Part shown: positions 9,319 through 18,663 of the stretch, piece by piece
Layout: each line of letters starts with the position of its first letter
Position numbering within the stretch: the first letter of the stretch is position 1
Source: Helicobacter pylori oki112
GTDB lineage: Bacteria; Campylobacterota; Campylobacteria; Campylobacterales; Helicobacteraceae
Assembly: GCF_000600085.1 (NCBI RefSeq)
Contig: NZ_CP006821.1
Location: 186,001-250,000 of the forward strand
Reading direction: 5' to 3'
DNA: 64,000 bases
Notes under the pieces: model-generated
Seen by the model: only the letters and a program-made list of their open reading frames with translations
The model's database searches: none
Told to the model about the DNA's origin: nothing
Translations under genes and position numbers: made by a program

Positions 9319-10047
9319 TTAAAGCCCAAGCCTTGAGGCTAAAAAGTCGTAAAAATGCATGGGTTTTGTTAGAGAGCCCATTTTTTGCATAGCGGTGCTG
9401 ATATTCATCAAACACCCAGCATCCGCTGAAACAATCACATCCACTTGACGGCTTTCTATGTCTTTAATCTTTTCTTTGACCATAACCGCTGAAATTTCAG
9501 GCTCTTTGACCGAAAAAGTCCCCCCAAACCCGCAGCATTCTTCTTCTTTTTCCAATTCAATGAGTTCCACATTTTTAAGCTGTCTGATGAGGTTTTTCGC
9601 CGAGTCAATCACTTTAGCCACCCTTAAGGCATGGCAATTAGAATGCCATGTGATTTTAAGGGGTTCGCCTTTATCTTCATATTTGACTTGCAATTTTTTA
9701 TCCAAAAATTCGCTCAATTCATACACCCTAGAGCAAAAATCTTTAACCATGTTAAATTCCGCATGCCCTTCAAACAATTCCAAATAATCATGTCGCATCA
9801 TTCCTGTGCATGAACCGCTAGGCAAAATAATAGGGTAGTCGTTATTGGAATAAAGTTTGATATTGTATAAAACGACTTTTTTTGTCTCTTCATAGTATCC
9901 TGAGTTATAGCTTGGCTGGCCACAACATGTCTGGTCTTTTTTAAAAACCACTTCCAAATTTTCCTTACGGAGTAATTTGATAGCGTTAAGCGATGCGTTG
10001 CTATAAATGGCTGCTCCTAGACAAGTAGCAAAGAAATTGACTTTCAA
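9319..10047 (-). CDS. lutA: Lactate utilization protein LutA (CCG domains)
   Basis: First gene of the lut operon. The 242-residue protein has two cysteine-rich CCG domains, marked by CCGQPSYNSG (about residue 41) and CCGFGGTFSV (about residue 171). These bind an unusual iron-sulfur cluster in related heterodisulfide reductase-like and glycolate oxidase subunits. Other Cys pairs (SGSCTGMM, HSNCHALR, DAGCLMN) complete the pattern. With LutB and LutC it forms the membrane-associated L-lactate dehydrogenase. It diverges from the lactate permease pair across about 220 bases, which should hold both promoters. Confidence 0.95.
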   Translation of the reverse strand: MKVNFFATCLGAAIYSNASLNAIKLLRKENLEVVFKKDQTCCGQPSYNSGYYEETKKVVLYNIKLYSNNDYPIILPSGSCTGMMRHDYLELFEGHAEFNMVKDFCSRVYELSEFLDKKLQVKYEDKGEPLKITWHSNCHALRVAKVIDSAKNLIRQLKNVELIELEKEEECCGFGGTFSVKEPEISAVMVKEKIKDIESRQVDVIVSADAGCLMNISTAMQKMGSLTKPMHFYDFLASRLGL

Positions 10048-10267
10048 AGAAGGCTCCTTAAAATTCTAAATTAAGAGTTTCAAGCACAATATAATACTCA
10101 AAATTAGTAAGATTGTAACCACAAGTTGATCAACCCACTCGCTCAAACATTGTTACTAAAATAAACCACAAACCCATTAAATTTGACTTAATATTAAATG
10201 CTACTTAAAATTAGTTTTTTCTTTTAAGTAAGATAAAAAAATACTTTTAATTATTCAAGGAAAATTT

Positions 10268-11917
10268 ATGGAATTTTATCAAGTCTATGACCCATTAGGC
10301 CATATTTGGCTGAGTGCTTTAGTGGCGCTATCGCCTATTGCGCTCTTTTTTATTTCTCTTATTGTCTTTAAACTTAAAGGGTATAGCGCTGGGTTTTTAA
10401 GCTTATTGCTTTCAATCCTTATTGCGTTATTTGTGTATAAAATGCCCGCTCAAATGGTGAGCGCGAGTTTTTTCTATGGCTTTCTTTATGGCTTGTGGCC
10501 GATCGCTTGGATTGTGATCGCTGCGATTTTTCTTTACAACCTTTCAGTGAAATCCGGGTATTTTGAGATTTTAAAAGAAAGCATTTTAACCCTAACTCCG
10601 GATCATCGCATTTTAGTGATTTTGATTGGCTTTTGTTTTGGCTCGTTTTTAGAAGGAGCGATTGGTTTTGGAGGCCCGGTAGCGATCACAGCGGCGATTT
10701 TAGTCGGCCTTGGGCTAAACCCCTTATACGCTGCCGGATTGTGTCTGATCGCTAACACCGCTCCTGTAGCTTTTGGCGCGGTGGGTATCCCTATTACGGC
10801 AATGGCTAGCGTGGTGGGTATCCCTGAGTTAGAGATTTCTCAAATGGTGGGCAGAGTGTTACCCATTTTTTCCATTGGTATTCCTTTTTTCATCGTGTTC
10901 TTAATGGATGGTTTTGGAGGGATTAGAGAGACTTTTCCTGCAGTGGCTGTTACCGGGTTTAGTTTCGCTATCGCGCAATTTTTAAGCTCTAATTATCTAG
11001 GGCCACAGCTTCCGGATATTATTTCAGCTTTAGTGTCATTGATTGCTACCACTTTGTTTTTAAAATTCTGGCAACCCAAACGCATTTTCACCAGCAATGG
11101 CAAAGAACCCACGATAAACACAGAAAAACACCATATTTGTAAGGTGGTCGTGGCGTGGATGCCTTTTGTGTTGCTCACGATTACGATTATCATATGGACG
11201 CAACCCTGGTTTAAAGCGCTCTTTAAAGAAGGCGGGGCTTTGGCGTTTTCTAGCTTTGCGTTTGAATTTAATTCTATCAGTCAAAAGATTTTTAAAACCG
11301 TTCCCATTGTTACTGAAGCGACCAATTTTCCCGTCGTGTTCAAATTCCCCTTGATCCTAACGACAGGCACTTCCATTTTTGTAGCCGCTCTTTTAAGCGT
11401 GTTTTTGTTGCGCGTGAAAATCAGCGATGCGATAGGGGTGTTTGGGGCTACTTTAAAAGAAATGCGTTTGCCGATTTTAACCATTGGCGTGGTTTTAGCG
11501 TTTGCGTATGTGGCTAATTATAGCGGCATGAGCGCCACGCTCGCTTTAGCGTTAGCGGATACTGGGCATGTTTTCACTTTCTTTTCGCCTGTTGTAGGCT
11601 GGCTTGGGGTGTTTTTAACCGGAAGCGATACGAGTTCTAATCTTTTATTTGGCTCTTTGCAAATGCTCATCGCTACACAGCTTGGCTTGCCTGAAGTGCT
11701 TTTCTTAGCGGCAAACACTTCAGGGGGTGTTGTGGGTAAAATGATAAGCCCTCAAAGTATCGCTATCGCTTGCGCGGCGGTGGGGCTAGTGGGGAAAGAG
11801 AGCGAATTGTTCAGATTTACAGTAAAATACTCTATCGCTTTGGCAATCATTATGGGGATTGTCTTCACTCTTATTGCTTATGTCTTCCCCTTTATTATCC
11901 CCATCATTCCTAAATAA
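10268..11917 (+). CDS. lctP: L-lactate permease, first copy
   Basis: A 549-residue inner-membrane carrier of the LctP family with about 13 hydrophobic segments, which imports L-lactate with protons. Characteristic segments are GFCFGSFLEGAIGFGGPVAI, NTAPVAFGAVGIP, GWLGVFLTGSDTSSNLLFG and GKMISPQSIAIACAAVG. An AAGG ribosome site lies before the ATG. A second copy with the same architecture follows 54 bases later. Divergent lutABC oxidises the imported lactate. The pair may differ in affinity or expression, but that cannot be read from sequence. Confidence 0.96.
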   Translation: MEFYQVYDPLGHIWLSALVALSPIALFFISLIVFKLKGYSAGFLSLLLSILIALFVYKMPAQMVSASFFYGFLYGLWPIAWIVIAAIFLYNLSVKSGYFEILKESILTLTPDHRILVILIGFCFGSFLEGAIGFGGPVAITAAILVGLGLNPLYAAGLCLIANTAPVAFGAVGIPITAMASVVGIPELEISQMVGRVLPIFSIGIPFFIVFLMDGFGGIRETFPAVAVTGFSFAIAQFLSSNYLGPQLPDIISALVSLIATTLFLKFWQPKRIFTSNGKEPTINTEKHHICKVVVAWMPFVLLTITIIIWTQPWFKALFKEGGALAFSSFAFEFNSISQKIFKTVPIVTEATNFPVVFKFPLILTTGTSIFVAALLSVFLLRVKISDAIGVFGATLKEMRLPILTIGVVLAFAYVANYSGMSATLALALADTGHVFTFFSPVVGWLGVFLTGSDTSSNLLFGSLQMLIATQLGLPEVLFLAANTSGGVVGKMISPQSIAIACAAVGLVGKESELFRFTVKYSIALAIIMGIVFTLIAYVFPFIIPIIPK

Positions 11918-11971
11918 GGGGGTTTTTAAAGAGATCTAGCGCTAAGAGAATATTTTAAAAAGGGATTTTTA

Positions 11972-13627
11972 GTGCTAGAATTTCATCAAATTTATGACCC
12001 TTTGGGTAATATTTGGCTGAGTGCTCTTGTAGCTTTATTGCCGATTTTGTTATTTTTCTTATCTTTAATGGTTTTTAAACTCAAAGGTTATACAGCGGCC
12101 TTTTTGAGCGTGGCCTTATCAGCCATTATTGCGGTTTTAGTGTATAAAATGCCTGTTAGCATGGTGGGTTCAAGCTTTCTTTATGGCTTCCTCTATGGCT
12201 TATGGCCGATCGCTTGGATCATTATTGCGGCGATTTTTTTATACAAACTCAGCGTTAAATCCGGCTATTTTGAAATTTTAAAAGAAAGCGTCCAGTCCAT
12301 CACTTTAGATCACCGGATTTTAGTGATTTTGATTGGCTTTTGTTTTGGCTCGTTTTTAGAAGGGGCGATCGGCTTTGGAGGGCCTATTGCTATAACAGCG
12401 GCGATTTTAGTGGGCTTAGGGTTAAGCCCTTTGTATTCTGCCGGATTGTGCCTAATCGCTAATACCGCTCCTGTGGCTTTTGGCGCGGTGGGTATCCCTA
12501 TAAGCGCGATGGCGAGCGCGGTAGGGGTGCCAGCGATTTTAATTTCAGCCATGACGGGTAAAATCCTCTTTTTTGTGAGCTTGTTAGTGCCGTTTTTCAT
12601 TGTGTTTTTAATGGATGGCTTTAAGGGGATTAAAGAGACTTTTCCGGCCGTTTTTATCGCGGCTTTTTCTTTCGCTGGTGCGCAATTTTTAAGCTCTAAT
12701 TATTTAGGGCCAGAATTGCCCGGTATTATTTCAGCCCTTGTTTCACTCGTTGCAACGGCGCTCTTTTTGAAATTCTGGCAGCCTAAAGTCATTTTTAGAA
12801 GCGACGGCAAAGCGGCCTCATTCACTAAGAGTAACCATCATATCTGTAAGGTTTATGTCGCTTGGTCTCCTTTTGTGATTTTGGTTTTAGTGATTGTGTT
12901 ATGGATACAGCCTTTTTTTAAGGCTTTATTTGAAAAAGACGGCTTGTTAGCTTTTTCTAATTTTTATTTTGAATTCAATAACATCAGTAACCACATCTTT
13001 AAAAGCCCGCCTTTTGTAGAAGCCAATCAAAGCGTGAGTTTTCCGGTGGTGTTTAAATTTCTCTTAATCAACACGGTTGGCACTTCCATTTTTTTAGCCG
13101 CTCTCATTAGCATGCTCGTTTTAAGGGTGCGAGCGAGCGATGCGCTGAGCGTCTTTGGCGAGACTTTAAAAGAAATGCGCTATCCCATTCTTACCATTGG
13201 TTTAGTCTTAAGCTTTGCCTATGTGTCTAATTACAGCGGGATTTCTTCCACTCTAGCCTTAGCACTCACCCATACGGGTTTGGCTTTTACTTTTTTCTCG
13301 CCCTTGATCGGGTGGGTAGGCGTGTTTTTAACCGGGAGCGATACGAGCTCTAATCTTTTGTTTGGCTCTTTACAGCAACTCACCGCCCAACGATTGCACC
13401 TCCCTGAGGTTTTAACCCTAACGGCTAATACCGTTGGAGGCACTTTAGGAAAAATGATAAGCCCTCAAAGTATCGCTATCGCTTGTGCGGCGGTGGGGTT
13501 AGCCGGGAAAGAGAGCGATTTATTCAAATTCACGGTTAAATACTCCCTTATTTTTGTAGCGATCATGGGAGTTGTGATTAGCACGATTGCGTATTTGATC
13601 CCTGAAGTGGTGCCTGCGATAAAGTAG
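11972..13627 (+). CDS. lctP: L-lactate permease, second copy
   Basis: A 551-residue paralogue of the gene just upstream, similar along its whole length and with the same signature segments (GFCFGSFLEGAIGFGGPIAI, LTGSDTSSNLLFG, ISPQSIAIACAAVG). The start listed is GTG (GTG-CTA-GAA), with an AAAGGGA site about ten bases upstream, and it aligns with the first copy's N-terminus. The copies are closest in the transport core and differ most around residues 270-330 and in the last 20 residues. This is an old tandem duplication. A hairpin after the stop may terminate the transcript. Confidence 0.95.
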   Translation: MLEFHQIYDPLGNIWLSALVALLPILLFFLSLMVFKLKGYTAAFLSVALSAIIAVLVYKMPVSMVGSSFLYGFLYGLWPIAWIIIAAIFLYKLSVKSGYFEILKESVQSITLDHRILVILIGFCFGSFLEGAIGFGGPIAITAAILVGLGLSPLYSAGLCLIANTAPVAFGAVGIPISAMASAVGVPAILISAMTGKILFFVSLLVPFFIVFLMDGFKGIKETFPAVFIAAFSFAGAQFLSSNYLGPELPGIISALVSLVATALFLKFWQPKVIFRSDGKAASFTKSNHHICKVYVAWSPFVILVLVIVLWIQPFFKALFEKDGLLAFSNFYFEFNNISNHIFKSPPFVEANQSVSFPVVFKFLLINTVGTSIFLAALISMLVLRVRASDALSVFGETLKEMRYPILTIGLVLSFAYVSNYSGISSTLALALTHTGLAFTFFSPLIGWVGVFLTGSDTSSNLLFGSLQQLTAQRLHLPEVLTLTANTVGGTLGKMISPQSIAIACAAVGLAGKESDLFKFTVKYSLIFVAIMGVVISTIAYLIPEVVPAIK

Positions 13628-13639
13628 AATTATTTTAAA

Positions 13640-13673
13640 TTTGGCAGGGTTTAACCCCCAAATAAATTTTTTT
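13640..13673. terminator. Probable bidirectional terminator
   Basis: The hairpin TTTGG-(ca)-GGG tttaa CCC-CC-AAA (13640-13662) is followed by a run of seven T at 13667-13673. It lies between the convergent lactate permease and mutY genes and overlaps the mutY stop codon, so it could work for both. Confidence 0.5.
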
Positions 13674-14637
13674 GTTTTAAAAAATTCAAGATTTTAAGCG
13701 TCATAGAGCTTATGGGTAAAGTTTCTAAGTCTTTAAGGCTATAAAAACGAACGGGGCTTTTTAGATCCTTTATTGCAGCTGAATAGAGGTTTAAATTGAG
13801 CTTGAATTTAGTGTGGCTGTGTTTGATGGTGCCTAAAAAGGGGAGTTTGTATTCTAAATTTTCTTTTAAGTCGGGGAAATGGTGCATCCCCAAATAGAGT
13901 TTTTGCTCTATTTTTTCTAAAGCGATTTGGTTATTTTGGACCACAACGCCCAAGTAACGCTCTTCTTGAATGATTGCTTGTTTTTTCTTAAGCGTGTGTT
14001 TTTCTAGGTGGTTTTTACCTAAACAATAAGGATTGAAAGGGCAAATCGCACATTTGGGTTTAGGGGAGCAGATTAAAGCCCCTAGATCAATTAGGGCTTG
14101 GTTATGATTAAAGCTTTCATTAAGATTGAGAAAGTCATTCGCCTTAATTTGTAAGTCTTTAGCGTGGATATTAGGATCCAAACCAAAAAGCCTTAAAAGC
14201 ACTCGTTTAATATTAGCATCCACGCATGCGCTCTTTTCTCTAAAGCCAAAACACAAGATCGCATTAGCCGTGTATGCACCAATTCCTGGGAGTTTCAATA
14301 GGCCTTGATAATCATTGGGTAATTGTGAGTTATGTTCTTTAACGCAAATTTCAGTGCTTTTTTTTAAATTTTTAGCCCTTGAATAATAGCCAAGCCCTCT
14401 CCAAAGCAATAAAACCTCCTCTAATTGAGCGTTCGCTAAGTCTTTTAAAGTGGGGAAAGCTTCTAAAAAAGGGGAATAAAAACGCTCAATTACCGTGTTG
14501 ATTTGGGTTTGTTGGCTCATCACTTCGCTGATATAGACTTCATAAGGAGCGTTAATGCCCTTTAAATTCCTAAAAGGTAAACCTTTGCGCCCAAATTCTT
14601 CATACCATTTTAAAAGGGCGTTGTGTAAAGTTTCCAA
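13651..14637 (-). CDS. mutY: A/G-specific adenine glycosylase
   Basis: Removes adenine mispaired with 8-oxoguanine. The 328 residues have the helix-hairpin-helix (LPGIGAYTANAI), catalytic Glu in SEVMSQQTQ (about residue 38) and Asp in NQALIDLGA, then the iron-sulfur loop CSPKPKCAICPFNPYC, and a C-terminal MutT-like recognition domain. The first cluster interval is C-x5-C, one residue shorter than the C-x6-C of E. coli MutY. The start is TTG, directly after the TAG stop of the upstream transporter gene with no gap, so translation probably depends on re-initiation. Confidence 0.95.
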   Translation of the reverse strand: METLHNALLKWYEEFGRKGLPFRNLKGINAPYEVYISEVMSQQTQINTVIERFYSPFLEAFPTLKDLANAQLEEVLLLWRGLGYYSRAKNLKKSTEICVKEHNSQLPNDYQGLLKLPGIGAYTANAILCFGFREKSACVDANIKRVLLRLFGLDPNIHAKDLQIKANDFLNLNESFNHNQALIDLGALICSPKPKCAICPFNPYCLGKNHLEKHTLKKKQAIIQEERYLGVVVQNNQIALEKIEQKLYLGMHHFPDLKENLEYKLPFLGTIKHSHTKFKLNLNLYSAAIKDLKSPVRFYSLKDLETLPISSMTLKILNFLKQKNLFGG

Positions 14638-16086
14638 CTACAACCACCTGTAAGCGATGAATTTGACCCAAGGTGTGCACACGCTTAAAAACACGATTAA
14701 ATACAAAAAGCCAAAAATAAACCCCCATTTCCAAAAATCCTTGCTTGGAATATACCCGCTCCCGTAATAAATGGTGGATGGGCCTGTGCCATAGGGCGTT
14801 AAAATCCCCATAATCCCTAAAGAAAGCATTAAAAACAAGCTCAATTCTTGCAAATTGACCCCTTGAAGGTGCGAACCAATCCCTACAAAAAGCGCGAATA
14901 ACGCGCTCACATGAGCGGTGATGCTTGCGAAAAAATAATGCGACAGATAAAAGAGAGCTACAATAAACAATACCGCTATTAACGGATCCAAGTGAGCATG
15001 CTCTAAAAAATTTTGAGCCGCATTGCCGATAAAATTTAAAAACCCTACATTTTTAAGCCCGCCAGCCATCGTGAGCAGCGATCCAAGCAATAAAAAAATA
15101 TTGAACGCGCTCTTGTTTTTAATGATGTCTTCATAGCTTACAATCTTACAAAACACCATTAAAACCATGACAATCAAAGCCGTCGCGCTCGCATGCAAGC
15201 CTAAAGGTTTGCCAAAAATCCAACCCAATAAAGCCAATAAAGTGAGGCTGAGCATTAAAATTTCTTTTAAAGAAAACCTCCCCATGCCCTCTAATTCTTT
15301 TTTGGCCCACAAAATCACTTCTTTTGAGCCTTTTAAGGTGGGTTTGCAGATTTTATACGCTAATAAAGGCACAAGCAGGATCAAAACCACCCCACAAGGC
15401 AAGAACGCTAAAAACCACGAAAACCATGAGATTTCATTCACGCCCATTTTGGCAGCGATTTCCATTGCTAGGGGGTTAGGAGCGAGCGCGGTTAAAAACA
15501 TGGACGAAGTGATGCAAGTTGAAGCCAAAGCGACCCACATCAAATATGCGCCGATTTTGTCAGGGTTATTATTGGGAGCAGAACCAATTAAAGGCGGGAT
15601 AGATGAAACGATTGGATAGAGTATACCCCCACTTCTAGCGGAGTTGCTAGGGATAAAGGGGGCTAGACACAATTCGCTCAAGCTGATCGCATAGCCTAAA
15701 CCTAAAGGGGTTTGCCCTAAAAACCTAATCAATAAAAGAGCGATCCGTTTCCCTAACAAGCTTTTTTCATACCCTAAACCCAAAATAAAAGCGACAAACA
15801 CAAGCCACACCGTTTTATTCGCATACCCGCTCAAACCCCATGAAATAGCCTTATTAGCGCTCGCTACCTCATCGCTCGCTCCAATTTTTAACGCTATACA
15901 CAGCACTAACGCGCTCAACGCTATCAAACCTGATGGCACCGGCTCTAAAACTAGCCCTATAATCATGCCCATGAAAATACAAAAATAAAGCCATGCGTTA
16001 GGGTTTAGCCCATCCGGTGCGCCTAAAAAATACAACAGCGTTGCGATAAAAAAAGGGGCAAGAATGATGAGGGTTTGTTTAGTCAT
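14638..16086 (-). CDS. Divalent anion:sodium symporter family carrier (dicarboxylate type)
   Basis: A 482-residue membrane protein with about 12-14 hydrophobic segments, in the DASS/CitT family (related proteins are called 2-oxoglutarate/malate or citrate/succinate antiporters). Family hallmarks include the two SNT/TGPST-like hairpins, here APFIPSNSARSGGILYPI and MGILTPYGTGPSTIYYGSGYI. It probably moves a TCA-cycle dicarboxylate; the exact substrate cannot be assigned. It is transcribed with mutY, whose start codon follows its stop directly. Confidence 0.88.
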   Translation of the reverse strand: MTKQTLIILAPFFIATLLYFLGAPDGLNPNAWLYFCIFMGMIIGLVLEPVPSGLIALSALVLCIALKIGASDEVASANKAISWGLSGYANKTVWLVFVAFILGLGYEKSLLGKRIALLLIRFLGQTPLGLGYAISLSELCLAPFIPSNSARSGGILYPIVSSIPPLIGSAPNNNPDKIGAYLMWVALASTCITSSMFLTALAPNPLAMEIAAKMGVNEISWFSWFLAFLPCGVVLILLVPLLAYKICKPTLKGSKEVILWAKKELEGMGRFSLKEILMLSLTLLALLGWIFGKPLGLHASATALIVMVLMVFCKIVSYEDIIKNKSAFNIFLLLGSLLTMAGGLKNVGFLNFIGNAAQNFLEHAHLDPLIAVLFIVALFYLSHYFFASITAHVSALFALFVGIGSHLQGVNLQELSLFLMLSLGIMGILTPYGTGPSTIYYGSGYIPSKDFWKWGFIFGFLYLIVFLSVCTPWVKFIAYRWL

Positions 16087-16208
16087 GTTTAACCTTTAGC
16101 CAAAGATAGTAGCAATTTGGCTTAAAAATGCCATTCAAATGGGATTGAGTTATTACAATGTTACAGAAAAAGATTAAAAATTAAGCTTTTTGAAAAAGAT
16201 AAAATTTT

Positions 16209-16214
16209 ATAATT
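16209..16214 (+). promoter_or_regulatory. -10 box for the cco operon
   Basis: TATAAT 41 bases before the ccoN ATG, within an AT-rich leader. An AGGAG ribosome site lies at about 16245-16249. Confidence 0.6.
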
Positions 16215-16255
16215 ATGTTTATCTTTGTTGAATTTACTACAAATAGGAGTATTGC

Positions 16256-17722
16256 ATGCAAGAAAATGTGCCTTTGAGTTATGATTATTCCATTAGCAAA
16301 TTGTTTCTTTATGCGATGGTTGCATTTGGGATAATAGGCATGTTAATAGGGATCGTGTTAGCCTTTGAATTGTCTTTCCCTAACTTGAATTACATTGCAG
16401 GGGAGTATGGCGTTTTTGGCCGCTTACGCCCTTTACACACGAATGCGGTGATCTATGGATTCACTCTTGGGGGGATTTGGGCGAGTTGGTATTATATCGG
16501 TCAAAGGGTGCTTAAAATCACTTATTACCAACACCCCTTTTTGAAAATTGTAGGGTTATTGCATTTTTGGCTTTGGATTATTCTTTTAATTCTAGGGGTC
16601 ATTAGCTTGTTTGCTGGTCTTACTCAATCTAAAGAATACGCTGAATTGATGTGGCCTTTAGATATTATTGTGGTTGTGGCATGGGTGCTATGGGGGGTTA
16701 ATATGTTTGGGAGCATGAGCGTTAGGAGAGAGAATACCATTTATGTGTCTTTATGGTATTACATCGCTACTTATGTGGGTATAGCGGTGATGTATATCTT
16801 CAATAACCTTTCTGTCCCCACTTATTTTGTCGCTGATATGGGGAGTGTTTGGCATTCTATTTCTATGTATTCAGGCAGTAATGATGCGCTCATTCAATGG
16901 TGGTGGGGGCATAATGCGGTCGCTTTTGTCTTTACGAGTGGGGTGATTGGCACGATTTATTATTTCTTGCCTAAAGAGAGCGGTCAGCCTATCTTTTCTT
17001 ACAAACTCACTTTGTTTTCTTTCTGGAGCTTGATGTTTGTTTATATTTGGGCAGGCGGGCACCACTTGATTTATTCCACTGTGCCTGATTGGGTGCAAAC
17101 CCTTTCTAGCGTGTTTTCAGTGGTGTTAATCTTGCCTTCGTGGGGGACAGCTATTAACATGCTTTTAACGATGCGAGGGCAATGGCACCAGCTCAAAGAA
17201 AGCCCTTTGATCAAATTCTTAGTTTTAGCTTCAACTTTCTACATGCTTTCCACTTTAGAAGGCTCTATTCAAGCTATCAAAAGCGTGAACGCCTTAGCGC
17301 ATTTTACCGATTGGATCATTGGGCATGTGCATGACGGCGTGCTTGGTTGGGTAGGCTTCACTTTAATCGCGAGCATGTATCACATGACGCCTAGGCTTTT
17401 CAAAAGAGAGATTTATTCAGGCAGGATTGTGGATTTCCAATTTTGGATCATGACTTTAGGGATTGTGCTTTATTTTTCGTCCATGTGGATTGCAGGGATC
17501 ACGCAAGGGATGATGTGGAGGGATGTGGATCAGTATGGGAATCTCACTTACCAATTCATTGACACGGTTAAGGTGTTAATCCCTTATTACAATATTAGAG
17601 GCGTTGGGGGTCTTATGTATTTTATTGGATTTATTATTTTTGCCTACAATATTTTTATGACAATCACAGCAGGCAAAAAATTAGAGCGTGAGCCCAATTA
17701 CGCCACGCCTATGTCTCGATAG
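16256..17722 (+). CDS. ccoN: cbb3-type cytochrome c oxidase subunit I
   Basis: Catalytic subunit of the high-affinity terminal oxidase, which reduces oxygen to water and pumps protons. The 488 residues form about 12 membrane helices. Heme and copper ligands are seen in RPLHTNAVIYGF (low-spin heme His), WWWGHNAVAF (CuB), GGHHLIYS (CuB His pair) and HFTDWIIGHVHDGVLGW (heme His). It is the first gene of ccoN-O-Q-P; ccoO begins 6 bases after its stop. In this species cbb3 is the sole terminal oxidase, which suits microaerobic life. Confidence 0.98.
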   Translation: MQENVPLSYDYSISKLFLYAMVAFGIIGMLIGIVLAFELSFPNLNYIAGEYGVFGRLRPLHTNAVIYGFTLGGIWASWYYIGQRVLKITYYQHPFLKIVGLLHFWLWIILLILGVISLFAGLTQSKEYAELMWPLDIIVVVAWVLWGVNMFGSMSVRRENTIYVSLWYYIATYVGIAVMYIFNNLSVPTYFVADMGSVWHSISMYSGSNDALIQWWWGHNAVAFVFTSGVIGTIYYFLPKESGQPIFSYKLTLFSFWSLMFVYIWAGGHHLIYSTVPDWVQTLSSVFSVVLILPSWGTAINMLLTMRGQWHQLKESPLIKFLVLASTFYMLSTLEGSIQAIKSVNALAHFTDWIIGHVHDGVLGWVGFTLIASMYHMTPRLFKREIYSGRIVDFQFWIMTLGIVLYFSSMWIAGITQGMMWRDVDQYGNLTYQFIDTVKVLIPYYNIRGVGGLMYFIGFIIFAYNIFMTITAGKKLEREPNYATPMSR

Positions 17723-17728
17723 GGGAGG

Positions 17729-18433
17729 TTGGAGATGTTTAGTTTTTTAGAGAAAAACCCGTTCTTTTTCACTCTTGCGTTTATTTTTGTGTTTGCGATC
17801 GCGGGCTTGGTGGAGATTTTGCCTAACTTCTTCAAATCCGCTCGCCCGATTGAAGGCTTACGGCCTTATACGGTTTTAGAGACAGCGGGGAGGCAAATTT
17901 ATATCCAAGAAGGTTGTTATCATTGCCATTCCCAGCTTATTCGCCCTTTCCAAGCTGAGGTGGATCGATATGGCGCGTATAGTTTGAGTGGGGAATATGC
18001 GTATGATAGGCCATTTTTATGGGGTTCTAAAAGGATTGGCCCTGATTTGCACAGGGTGGGGGATTATCGCACAACCGATTGGCATGAAAAGCACATGTTT
18101 GATCCTAAAAGCGTTGTGCCGCACAGCATCATGCCCGCTTATAAGCATTTATTTACAAAAAAGAGCGATTTTGACACCGCCTATGCAGAAGCTTTGACGC
18201 AAAAAAAGGTTTTTGGCGTGCCTTATGACACCGAAAACGGCGTGAAATTAGGGAGCGTAGAAGAAGCGAAAAAAGCCTATTTAGAAGAAGCTAAAAAAAT
18301 CACAGCCGACATGAAAGACAAGAGGGTGCTAGACGCCATTCAAAGAGGTGAAGTGTTAGAAATTGTGGCTTTGATCGCTTATTTGAATAGCTTGGGTAAT
18401 TCCAGGATCAACGCTAATCAAAACGCTAAATAA
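17729..18433 (+). CDS. ccoO: cbb3-type cytochrome c oxidase subunit II (mono-heme c)
   Basis: A 234-residue membrane-anchored c-type cytochrome that feeds electrons to CcoN. One N-terminal helix (about 10-32) is followed by a periplasmic domain with a single heme site GCYHCHSQLIRPF (about residue 69). Met ligand candidates lie in HSIMPAYKHL. The ORF begins at GTG or ATG within GGAGATG (ATG at 17732-17734 gives MFSFLEKN and has a GGAGG site directly upstream at a close distance). It is followed by ccoQ. Confidence 0.97.
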   Translation: MEMFSFLEKNPFFFTLAFIFVFAIAGLVEILPNFFKSARPIEGLRPYTVLETAGRQIYIQEGCYHCHSQLIRPFQAEVDRYGAYSLSGEYAYDRPFLWGSKRIGPDLHRVGDYRTTDWHEKHMFDPKSVVPHSIMPAYKHLFTKKSDFDTAYAEALTQKKVFGVPYDTENGVKLGSVEEAKKAYLEEAKKITADMKDKRVLDAIQRGEVLEIVALIAYLNSLGNSRINANQNAK

Positions 18434-18443
18434 GGGGTGAGTG

Positions 18444-18662
18444 ATGGATTTAGAAAGTTTGAGAGGTTTTGCGTATGCGTTTTTCACCATTCTTTTTACG
18501 CTCTTTTTGTACGCTTATATTTTTAGCATGTATAGAAAGCAAAAAAAGGGCATCGTGGATTATGAGCGATACGGGTATTTAGCGTTAAATGATGCTTTAG
18601 AAGATGAGTTGATTGAACCACGCCATAAAGAAGTTCATGATAAGGGCATAAAGGAAAGTTGA
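18444..18662 (+). CDS. ccoQ: cbb3 oxidase small subunit CcoQ
   Basis: A 72-residue protein with one N-terminal transmembrane helix (about residues 6-28) and a charged cytoplasmic tail containing VDYERYGYLALND. It stabilises the cbb3 complex. I use ATG at 18444 after AAGGGG; a GTG three bases upstream is also in frame. Its TGA is separated from the ccoP ATG by one base, so the genes are tightly coupled. Confidence 0.93.
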   Translation: MDLESLRGFAYAFFTILFTLFLYAYIFSMYRKQKKGIVDYERYGYLALNDALEDELIEPRHKEVHDKGIKES

Positions 18663-18663
18663 A

